64,000 bases of DNA, from positions 1-64,000 of the forward strand of contig JAQYTT010000002.1 of NCBI GenBank assembly GCA_029433155.1. The letters are read 5' to 3'. The stretch is from Lactobacillaceae bacterium L1_55_11. GTDB lineage: Bacteria > Bacillota > Bacilli > Lactobacillales > Lactobacillaceae. Position numbers and translations under genes: made by a program. This document shows positions 43,662-50,080 of the stretch, piece after piece. Position 1 is the first letter of the stretch, and each line of letters opens with the position of its first letter. Under the pieces are notes generated by a model, which had not been told where the DNA came from, did not search any database, and worked only from the letters and a program-made list of their open reading frames with translations.

Positions 43662-44123
43662 TTTGCCACCTTGGTAGCGCTCAACGTTTTCTTTCAGGGC
43701 GGGTGCAGTCATCAAAACCACCACGATAAAGGCCACGATACCGGCCGTAATCAGGAGGATGAGGAAGCGTAACCAGGTCCAGTGGTGAAAGGCACCCCAG
43801 AAGGCGGTGCAAACAATCAGTACGTCAAAGGCAAATAGGCCCCAGACATTACGTCGGACGGAGAACTTGCCGTTCTTAGCTGCCAGGTTCTTGATGGAAC
43901 GGTAGCTTAGATATTCAAAGGACAGGACCGCCACTACCAGGATGATGAACTGGGTAATCAGTGACAGCCAACTCCGCTGACCAAAGAGGGCCAGGATGAT
44001 GACGCCAACCACTGGGAAAATAGCGTAGGGGTAGTTGTGCTTGTTAAATAGGAAGTTCTTGAAGCTTAGTGAATCCATCTGGTCCACGTAGGTTTTGAAT
44101 TTGTCATATTCACTTGGAAACAT
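43659..44123 (-). CDS. Unknown four-helix membrane protein
   Basis: 154 residues from the ATG at 44123 (AGGG 8 nt upstream); an upstream start at 44159 is possible but lacks a site. Hydrophobic helices at about 30-46, 52-70, 92-110 and 118-140, with short basic loops. No family is recognised. Confidence 0.65.
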   Translation of the reverse strand: MFPSEYDKFKTYVDQMDSLSFKNFLFNKHNYPYAIFPVVGVIILALFGQRSWLSLITQFIILVVAVLSFEYLSYRSIKNLAAKNGKFSVRRNVWGLFAFDVLIVCTAFWGAFHHWTWLRFLILLITAGIVAFIVVVLMTAPALKENVERYQGGK

Positions 44124-44159
44124 GGCGGAATCCCTTCTCTCAGATTGTCTATTGAACAC

Positions 44160-44337
44160 TTTAGTACGATTTGTATTTTAACATTCTTGTTTTAGAAAGG
44201 ACAACCAAGGCATTTTTATGACAAAATAGTTACAATAATTACATTAAAAATACAAAACAAGGACTTATGTTACATAAAATTGAAATATGTATTGTGATTG
44301 CCCTGCGCCTGTAACTTGGATTCGATACAATAATTAG
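44160..44337. other. AT-rich gap with a probable promoter
   Basis: Very AT-rich, no ORF of note. TACAAT at 44326-44331 is a good -10 for the structured RNA that follows; its -35 is poor. Confidence 0.4.
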
Positions 44338-44622
44338 TGAACCAATGAGAATTCAAAGACGAAGGCTTTGGTAGTGGTTATCGGCGAGCAGCCCACCTTG
44401 AAGTTTACGACCTGTAATCGGCCAGGATTGCTGGTACGGGACTTGATATAGGGCTGATAGAAGTCGCCTGATAAATGGCAACACACCAAACCGGGTAGCA
44501 TGTGAACAGTTCTGAACAGTTCAAAGATTTAATCGGGCGGTACGACCGGCCCGGTTGGTTTTTAGCAAGGGCCTCGGTCCATAGGGAGACGGCAAATACA
44601 ATGTGTATTCAGCCGTTTTTTT
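44338..44622 (+). ncRNA. Candidate structured RNA upstream of carbonic anhydrase
   Basis: No ORF. Stems seen: CAAAG/CTTTG (44354-44358/44366-44370); ATCGGCGA/TCGCCTGAT with one bulge (44380-44387/44464-44472), enclosing CAGCCC/GGGCTG (44389-44394/44451-44456) and CCAG/CTGG (44422-44425/44431-44434); ACCAAACCGGG/CCCGGTTGGT with one bulge (44485-44495/44550-44559), enclosing CGGT-acg-ACCG (44538-44548) and the tandem repeat GAACAGTTC (44504-44512, 44514-44522); and a terminator at 44589-44622. It does not match RNase P RNA, tmRNA, SRP RNA or common riboswitches as I know them. A divergent 6S RNA or an unknown leader for the next gene are both possible. Confidence 0.6.
44589..44622 (+). terminator. 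Terminator of the structured RNA
   Basis: ACGGC-a-AATACA-atg-TGTATT-ca-GCCGT followed by TTTTTT. Confidence 0.88.
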
Positions 44623-44689
44623 ATGCCATAATTGTCAGGACGGACGCCGAAACTTACCCGGACCAAGTTAGAAAGTGAGTAGAGGGGTC

Positions 44690-45322
44690 ATGGAGAGAAT
44701 TGATTATCGCAAGCAGGGCGAATGGGGAGAAACGGCCACCGGTAATACCGAATGGCAGTCACCAATTGCCCTACCAGATGCGAACGACTTAGTCCCCCAC
44801 CAAGCCGGCCAGCTGACCGTTGACTTTAACACGCGCATCCCATTGCGAATGACCCAGCCAGTCATCGGTCCCCAATTTTTAGGGGTCGGTGAAATCACGG
44901 TGAACGGTACGTCCTGGGAATTTGTGCGCTGTCACTTTCACGATGGGGCTGAGCACTTACACAATGGTGTCCGTTATGACTTAGAAGTCCACTTTGTAGC
45001 CGAACACGATAATCAGACTGCGGTTTTTGCAGCTTGGGGTCAAGTTGATCCACAAGCCCAACCGTTAGGGTTGGCCAGCCTCTTTGCTGGTCAACGGGAT
45101 GCTGACATCTTAAACCAGCTCTGGCCCAAAGCGACCGGCTTTTACCACTACGAGGGCTCACTAACGACCCCACCGCTAAAGGGTGGGGTGCAGTGGTTTG
45201 TCCTAGAACCGGTCCTAACGGTGGCACCGTCAGACTTAGCGGTCCTGCACGCTGACTTTCCCAATAATTACCGGGACTGCCAGCCGCTAAACGGCCGTTC
45301 GATTGAATATTTCACCCTTTAA
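44690..45322 (+). CDS. Alpha-class carbonic anhydrase
   Basis: 210 residues from ATG 44690; its AGAGGGG site is unusually close (2-3 nt), and a GTG at 44675 is the alternative. EWQSPIALP (21-29), FVRCHFHDGAEH (zinc ligands His82 and His84), DLEVHFV (His101) and SLTTPPLKGGVQWFVLEPV define the alpha class. It hydrates CO2 to bicarbonate. Most bacterial alpha enzymes are exported, but no signal peptide is visible, so it is probably cytoplasmic. It follows the structured RNA and precedes pepO by 28 bp. Confidence 0.92.
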   Translation: MERIDYRKQGEWGETATGNTEWQSPIALPDANDLVPHQAGQLTVDFNTRIPLRMTQPVIGPQFLGVGEITVNGTSWEFVRCHFHDGAEHLHNGVRYDLEVHFVAEHDNQTAVFAAWGQVDPQAQPLGLASLFAGQRDADILNQLWPKATGFYHYEGSLTTPPLKGGVQWFVLEPVLTVAPSDLAVLHADFPNNYRDCQPLNGRSIEYFTL

Positions 45323-45350
45323 TTATACGAATGTGTTTTAGGAGGTGCTT

Positions 45351-47237
45351 ATGGTACGCGAACAAGACGATTTTTATCAAGCCTTAAACGGTCAGTGGAT
45401 TGACCAGGCTAAAATTCCAGCTGACAAGCCGGCCACCGGTGGTTTTTACGACCTGCTGCAAACCATCGAGGACCAGGAGCGGGACGCCTTAGCCGATTTT
45501 GAAGATGGCAAGACCAAGACACCGGCTGAATTGACAAATTTCGTCGCCTTTCATCGCCTAACCGCTGACTGGCAAAAGCGCGAAGCAGACGGTGTGAAAC
45601 CCCTGCAAGACGAGTTAGCTACTTTAAAGAAGTTAAATTCCTGGACTGATTTTCAAAAGCAGGAAGGAACTTTAATTAACCAGGCCTACACCACTCCTTT
45701 GGCACTTTGGGTGGGTCCAGATTCCAAAAACACGGCCATCAACGAACTGTGGTTGGGTGGTCCTGACCTGATCTTGCCAGATGTAACGACCTATGATGAT
45801 GAGAAAGAGCGTGAGCGTCTCTTGGGCGTTTGGTCAAAGATGGTGGTGCAACTCCTGGAGGCGACTGGTTACAGTGCTGACGAAGCCCAAACCATGACCA
45901 ATCATGCCATTGAACTTGATGCCCAGCTGGCCGAGCGGGAAAGTAGTAACGAGGAGTTATCCGACTACTGGAAAAACTACCATCCTACTACCCTGGCTGA
46001 CCTGAAAAAGCGCCTGCCAGATTATGACCTGGCCAAAGTTCTGACAGCGGTGCTGCCGGACCAGCCAGACCAGGTCATTGTCCACGATGAAAAGTTCTGG
46101 GACCAGGCAGCTGACATTTATCGGCCTGGTAACTTTGACCGCTTCAAGTCCTGGATGATTATCCAAGCGGTCTTGGAAAGTGCGCCTTTCTTAACCAATG
46201 ACCTCCGGGTCCTGGCCGGCACTTATGGCCGCGAACTGTCCGGTGCTAAGGAGGCCGCTAACCCTGCCAAAGCAGCCTTCAAGCAGGCCCATGCCTTCTT
46301 TGCCAGCGTCGTTGGTCGCTGGTATGGCGAAAAGTTCTTTGGCCCTAAGGCCAAGGCGGATGTCACCAGCATGGTCAAAAGCCTGGTCCAGGTTTACCAG
46401 GACCGCTTTGACGAGAATGACTGGCTTAGCCCTAAGACCCTGACCAAGGCCAAGATTAAGTTGGCGGCCTTGAAAATCAAAGTTGGTTATCCAGACTATA
46501 TTCCGCCTTACCTGACCGAACGTCAGGTTGACGCCAATGCTTCGGTGCTGGCCAACATTGCCCGCTTCAGCCAGGAAGCCCAGGCCGAGCACTTTAAGCG
46601 CTGGCACCAAGAGCCGGATGAGCGGGTTTGGTCGATGCCGGCCGATTTGGTGAACGCCTACTATTCACCCAGCTTTAACCAGATTGTCTTCCCGGCCGCC
46701 ATCCTACAGGCGCCGTTTTACAGTTTGGACCAGCCTAGTTCGGCCAATTATGGCGGGGTTGGGACCGTCATCGCCCATGAAATTACCCACGCCTTTGACA
46801 CCAATGGCGCCCGTTTTGACGAGCACGGTAACTTAAAGGAGTGGTGGCAACCAGAAGACTTCAAGCACTTTGAGGCCCAAACGAAGCTAATCGAAGACCA
46901 GTTTGACGGCCTACCAAGTGCCGGTGCGACGGTGAATGGTCATCTGACCGTTTCCGAGAATGTGGCTGACCTAGGTGGGATTTCGGCCGCCTTGACCGCT
47001 GCTCAACGCCAGCCTGACTTTGATGCCCGGATTTTCTTTGAAAACCTGGCTAAGATTTGGCGGCAAAAGGCCAGCGACCAGTTCCTAGAACTCCTGGCGG
47101 CCATTGACGTCCATGCCCCAGCTAAGTTGCGGGTGAATGTGCCGGTTAAAAACTTTGATCTCTTCTTTGAGACCTTTGGCATTCAGCCCGGCGATGGCAT
47201 GTGGCAGGATCCGAAAGACCGGGTCCAAATTTGGTAA
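45351..47237 (+). CDS. pepO: Neutral endopeptidase PepO (M13 family)
   Basis: 628 residues from ATG 45351 (AGGAGG 5 nt upstream). The zinc site HEITH is at about residues 475-479, with the third ligand Glu at about 536 in ENVADLGG. NAYYSPSFNQIVFPAAIL and the C-terminal LRVNVPVKNFDLFFETFGI are M13 hallmarks. There is no signal peptide, as usual for lactic acid bacteria, where PepO degrades casein-derived oligopeptides inside the cell. Confidence 0.95.
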   Translation: MVREQDDFYQALNGQWIDQAKIPADKPATGGFYDLLQTIEDQERDALADFEDGKTKTPAELTNFVAFHRLTADWQKREADGVKPLQDELATLKKLNSWTDFQKQEGTLINQAYTTPLALWVGPDSKNTAINELWLGGPDLILPDVTTYDDEKERERLLGVWSKMVVQLLEATGYSADEAQTMTNHAIELDAQLAERESSNEELSDYWKNYHPTTLADLKKRLPDYDLAKVLTAVLPDQPDQVIVHDEKFWDQAADIYRPGNFDRFKSWMIIQAVLESAPFLTNDLRVLAGTYGRELSGAKEAANPAKAAFKQAHAFFASVVGRWYGEKFFGPKAKADVTSMVKSLVQVYQDRFDENDWLSPKTLTKAKIKLAALKIKVGYPDYIPPYLTERQVDANASVLANIARFSQEAQAEHFKRWHQEPDERVWSMPADLVNAYYSPSFNQIVFPAAILQAPFYSLDQPSSANYGGVGTVIAHEITHAFDTNGARFDEHGNLKEWWQPEDFKHFEAQTKLIEDQFDGLPSAGATVNGHLTVSENVADLGGISAALTAAQRQPDFDARIFFENLAKIWRQKASDQFLELLAAIDVHAPAKLRVNVPVKNFDLFFETFGIQPGDGMWQDPKDRVQIW

Positions 47238-47274
47238 ATTATGCCAGCTAGACTGCTGCTGCCCAGTTTCAACC

Positions 47275-47303
47275 TTGTCAACCAGGCCAAAGCTTGGTAT
47301 GAT
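47275..47303 (+). promoter_or_regulatory. Promoter of the tRNA-Tyr/tRNA-Gln unit
   Basis: TTGTCA (47275-47280), 17 bp, TATGAT (47298-47303); the same elements and spacing as the rpmH promoter. Confidence 0.85.
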
Positions 47304-47323
47304 TGAGAAGTTGTTTGAGACAT

Positions 47324-47406
47324 GGGAGTGTAGCGAAGTCTGGCTAAACGCGACGGACTGTAACTCCGTTCCTTCGGGTTCGTAGGTTCGAATCCTACCG
47401 CTCCCA
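47324..47406 (+). tRNA. tRNA-Tyr (GTA)
   Basis: 83 nt with a long variable arm. Acceptor GGGAGTG/CGCTCCC, anticodon loop CTGTAAC with GTA, T-arm GTAGG-TTCGAAT-CCTAC, discriminator A73. CCA is not encoded. A73 agrees with the T-box of tyrS. Confidence 0.97.
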
Positions 47407-47434
47407 TTGCCTAGCTTCAGGCAAAATGAAGCAT

Positions 47435-47506
47435 TGCCCCTTCGCCAAGTGGTAAGGCAGAGGTTTTTGGTACCTCCATGCGCTGGTTCGATCCCAGCAG
47501 GGGCAA
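47435..47506 (+). tRNA. tRNA-Gln (TTG)
   Basis: 72 nt. Acceptor TGCCCCT/AGGGGCA, anticodon stem GAGGT/ACCTC around TTTTGGT with TTG, T-arm GCTGG-TTCGATC-CCAGC, discriminator A73. CCA is not encoded. 28 bp after tRNA-Tyr, same transcript. Confidence 0.97.
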
Positions 47507-47509
47507 CTT

Positions 47510-47541
47510 AAAAAAGCAGTCACTGATGTGACTGCTTTTTC
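47510..47541. terminator. Bidirectional terminator after the tRNAs
   Basis: AAAAAGCAGTCA-ctga-TGTGACTGCTTTTT, shared with the convergent repressor gene. Confidence 0.9.
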
Positions 47542-47557
47542 TGTGTCTTGGGATATT

Positions 47558-48250
47558 TTATAAGACCACGGCCCCCATAATCGTAATTTCGTGGTTACGG
47601 TCAATACTGAGGTCGGGGTAGTTCGGGTTAAGCGACACCAGACGCCGACCGTTTTGGTCGTGGATGTACTTCTTAACGAAGGCCTGGTGGTCATAGTCGG
47701 CAATCACAATTTGGCCCGAGTGGACCTGGTCAGTCTGCCGGACGAAGATAATCTGACCGTCGGTGAAGAGAGGCGCCATCGAATTGCCATTAACGGTAAC
47801 GGCATAATCATGGGCGGGCACCCGGCCCAGGTAGGTTTCTGCCTCAGGCTTAGCATCTGAGAGGTATTCCCCGGTCCCAGCTGAAACCGATCCATAAACC
47901 AGGACCTGCTGTGGGCCCAGCTGCCGCTTACTGACGGCTTCTTGCTGGGCCAGAGTAGTCTTGGCTACAGAAAGGATCCTGGCCTGGTTAACTGAGTCTA
48001 GCTGCTGGTAGACCCGGTTAATATCGGCCTGGTTAGACGCTCCCTCGCCTAAAATCTCAGCTGCACTCAGGCCAAAATAATCGGCCAGAATTCGAACATA
48101 AGACATCTGCAGGTCAGTGCCGTGCTCCCAACGCGACAGCATACTTTTCGAAATATTGGTGTCGTAGCGGTTATTTAGGGCCTGGGACAGACCATCCAAG
48201 GAAAGGTGCCGGTCTTGCCGGGCCGCGCGCAGTTTGTGTGCAAAATCCAT
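47558..48250 (-). CDS. cI/LexA-like repressor with S24 self-cleavage domain
   Basis: 230 residues from ATG 48250 (GGAGG 8 nt upstream). An N-terminal XRE helix-turn-helix (about 5-65) and a C-terminal S24 peptidase domain: Ala-Gly cleavage site at 124-125 (VSAGTGEYL), nucleophile Ser157 in VNGNSMAPLF and a general-base Lys at about 193 in FVKKY. This is the design of phage repressors inactivated by RecA-dependent self-cleavage. The divergent partner is a small Cro-like gene, and an operator overlaps this gene's promoter. Confidence 0.92.
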   Translation of the reverse strand: MDFAHKLRAARQDRHLSLDGLSQALNNRYDTNISKSMLSRWEHGTDLQMSYVRILADYFGLSAAEILGEGASNQADINRVYQQLDSVNQARILSVAKTTLAQQEAVSKRQLGPQQVLVYGSVSAGTGEYLSDAKPEAETYLGRVPAHDYAVTVNGNSMAPLFTDGQIIFVRQTDQVHSGQIVIADYDHQAFVKKYIHDQNGRRLVSLNPNYPDLSIDRNHEITIMGAVVL

Positions 48251-48273
48251 CTGGGATGCCTCCAACGAAGATG

Positions 48274-48279
48274 ATTATA
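48274..48279 (-). promoter_or_regulatory. -10 box of the repressor gene
   Basis: TATAAT on the minus strand. The matching -35 position (48297-48302) lies inside operator 1, which fits autoregulation. Confidence 0.65.
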
Positions 48280-48288
48280 GCATAATCA

Positions 48289-48302
48289 TTCCTTATTAGG
48301 AA
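48289..48302. promoter_or_regulatory. Operator 1 (TTCCTTATTAGGAA)
   Basis: A palindromic 14-mer sharing the TTCCTt..nGGAA form with two other sites nearby. It covers the repressor -35 region. Confidence 0.65.
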
Positions 48303-48309
48303 CGAATAG

Positions 48310-48338
48310 TTGACATAGGCTAGGCCCCCTTGTAAAAT
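48310..48338 (+). promoter_or_regulatory. Promoter of the Cro-like gene
   Basis: TTGACA (48310-48315), 17 bp, TAAAAT (48333-48338). Confidence 0.88.
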
Positions 48339-48341
48339 AAC

Positions 48342-48363
48342 CTTGTTCCTTAATCGGAACAAG
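48342..48363. promoter_or_regulatory. Operator 2 (8-bp arms)
   Basis: CTTGTTCC-ttaatc-GGAACAAG, a perfect palindrome with 8-bp arms; its core TTCCTTAATCGGAA matches operator 1. It lies at the expected transcription start of the Cro-like gene, so binding would block it. Confidence 0.75.
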
Positions 48364-48376
48364 GGAGAGACTGACC

Positions 48377-48607
48377 ATGTCAAAACGGGTAAGACCACCA
48401 TATTACGAACTGAAACAGTGGCTCAGCGATCGCCAGATTTCACAAATCGATTTGGCCAAGACCTTGGGCACCACTAGTAACTATATTAATAAGAAGATAA
48501 ATGGTACCGGGGCTGATTTTCGACTGTCCGAAGTCCGCCTCCTCGTAGCAGAATACGGGATTCCGGTCGATCTTTTTTTTACAATTCAAGTTCCTTTTAA
48601 GGAATAA
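48377..48607 (+). CDS. Cro-like XRE-family regulator
   Basis: 76 residues, a lone helix-turn-helix protein (LKQWLSDRQISQIDLAKTLGTTSNYINKKINGTG, recognition helix SNYINKKING). Divergent from the S24 repressor with operators between, as in phage cI/cro switches. Its last codons overlap a third operator-like palindrome. No other phage genes lie nearby. The ATG follows GGGAGAGACTGACC. Confidence 0.85.
   Translation: MSKRVRPPYYELKQWLSDRQISQIDLAKTLGTTSNYINKKINGTGADFRLSEVRLLVAEYGIPVDLFFTIQVPFKE
48591..48604. promoter_or_regulatory. Operator 3 (TTCCTTTTAAGGAA)
   Basis: A palindrome with 6-bp arms matching the other two operators, at the very end of the Cro-like gene and about 120 bp before pgk. Confidence 0.5.
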
Positions 48608-48658
48608 TTGACACTGTGTTTATTCATGCCAGCTTTTTGTTCGAATTTTCTCAAAGGG

Positions 48659-48687
48659 CAGACAAAGCCCTGTTTTTGCTTTATAAT
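48659..48687 (+). promoter_or_regulatory. pgk promoter
   Basis: CAGACA (48659-48664), 17 bp, TATAAT (48682-48687). Confidence 0.7.
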
Positions 48688-48722
48688 TGGCACTGTAAAG
48701 AATAAAGTAATGGAGGCTATTC

Positions 48723-49940
48723 ATGGCTAAATTAACTGTCACTGACTTGGAGCTTGCCGGTAAGAAAGTCCCAATGCGGGTTGACTTCAACGTCCCTATC
48801 CAGGATGGCGTAATCGGTAACGACAACCGGATTGTGGCTGCCCTGCCAACGATTAAGTACGTTTTGGAGCACAACGGTCGGGCAATCCTGTTCTCTCACT
48901 TGGGTCGCATTAAGACCGAAGAAGATAAGAAGGGTCTGTCACTGGCACCAGTTGCTAAGCGCCTGTCAGAACTGCTTGGTCAAGACGTCCTCTTTGTGCC
49001 CCACACCCGTGGTGCTGAACTTGAAGCCGCGGTTAACGGCCTCAAAGACGGTCAAGTTTTGATGGTTGAGAACACTCGTTTTGAAGATGTCATTAACGGC
49101 GAGTACGTTAAGTTAGAATCTGGTAACGACCCAGAATTGGGTAAGTACTGGGCTTCACTTGGTGATGACCTTTTCATCAACGATGCCTTTGGAACGGCCC
49201 ACCGCGCCCACGCATCTAACGTTGGGATTGCATCTAACGTTGATCAGGCCGCAGCTGGCTTCTTGATGGAAAAGGAAATCAAGTTCCTGGGCGATGCCGT
49301 TGATAATCCAGTGCGTCCCTTCGCTGCCATCATCGGTGGTGCTAAGGTTTCTGACAAGATTGACGTGGTTAAGTCTCTGCTGAACAAGGCCGACAAGGTC
49401 ATCATCGGTGGTGGTATGGCTTACACCTTCGATGCTGCCAAGGGTAACAAGATTGGAAAGTCACTCTTTGAAGCCGACAAGGTTGACCTGGCCAAGGAAT
49501 TGATGGATGAAGCTGGCGACAAGCTGGTTTTGCCAATCGATTCAGTGGCGGCCGACGCCTTCTCTAACGATGCCAAGACGGAGGTGGTTGACGCTGCCGC
49601 TGGTATCCCCGACGGTTACATGGGTCTGGATATCGGACCTAAGAGTATCAAGTTGTTCCAGGACGTTTTGGCCACGGCCAAGACGGTGGTATGGAACGGC
49701 CCAATGGGCGTCTTCGAATTACCTAAGTTTTCTAAGGGAACCCTGGCCATTGGTGAAGACCTGGTTAAGGTAACCGAGAACGGTGGTACAACCATCGTTG
49801 GTGGTGGTGATTCTACCGCTGCTGTCCAGAAGTTGGGTGTGGCTGATAAGTTGTCCCACATTTCAACTGGTGGTGGTGCCTCACTTGAATACCTGGAAGG
49901 TAAGCCCCTCCCTGGTATCGAGTCACTAACTAACAAGTAA
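48723..49940 (+). CDS. pgk: Phosphoglycerate kinase
   Basis: 405 residues. [14 protein letters not shown] near the N-terminus, [27 protein letters not shown] and [12 protein letters not shown] are the substrate and nucleotide motifs. It makes ATP from 1,3-bisphosphoglycerate in glycolysis. Codon use is strongly biased to favoured codons, as in highly expressed genes. It stands apart from gap and tpi here. GGAGG precedes the ATG. Confidence 0.98.
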   Translation: MAKLTVTDLELAGKKVPMRVDFNVPIQDGVIGNDNRIVAALPTIKYVLEHNGRAILFSHLGRIKTEEDKKGLSLAPVAKRLSELLGQDVLFVPHTRGAELEAAVNGLKDGQVLMVENTRFEDVINGEYVKLESGNDPELGKYWASLGDDLFINDAFGTAHRAHASNVGIASNVDQAAAGFLMEKEIKFLGDAVDNPVRPFAAIIGGAKVSDKIDVVKSLLNKADKVIIGGGMAYTFDAAKGNKIGKSLFEADKVDLAKELMDEAGDKLVLPIDSVAADAFSNDAKTEVVDAAAGIPDGYMGLDIGPKSIKLFQDVLATAKTVVWNGPMGVFELPKFSKGTLAIGEDLVKVTENGGTTIVGGGDSTAAVQKLGVADKLSHISTGGGASLEYLEGKPLPGIESLTNK

Positions 49941-49945
49941 ACAAT

Positions 49946-49971
49946 TAAAAGCACCGTAAGGTGCTTTTTTT
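49946..49971 (+). terminator. pgk terminator
   Basis: AAAAGCACC-gtaa-GGTGCTTTTTTT. Confidence 0.9.
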
Positions 49972-50080
49972 GTTGCCCTAAACCGGCTGCCGCAACCGAC
50001 TATGCCGGATGCTTTATCTTTTGAGATGGTAAGCGTATAATGGCGGCAATGTATTTTTTGCAAAATAGGGGAATTTTATT

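Noticed and set aside
44338-44622. RNase P RNA, tmRNA or SRP RNA
   Set aside because: None of their invariant segments, such as a tmRNA tag reading frame, a tRNA-like end or GAGGAAAGUCC, was found.
46191-46610. 139-residue minus-strand ORF
   Set aside because: It is the antisense shadow of pepO, with no ribosome binding site and no family resemblance.
48608-48636. TTGACA at 48608 as a second pgk promoter
   Set aside because: No -10-like hexamer stands 16-18 bp downstream.
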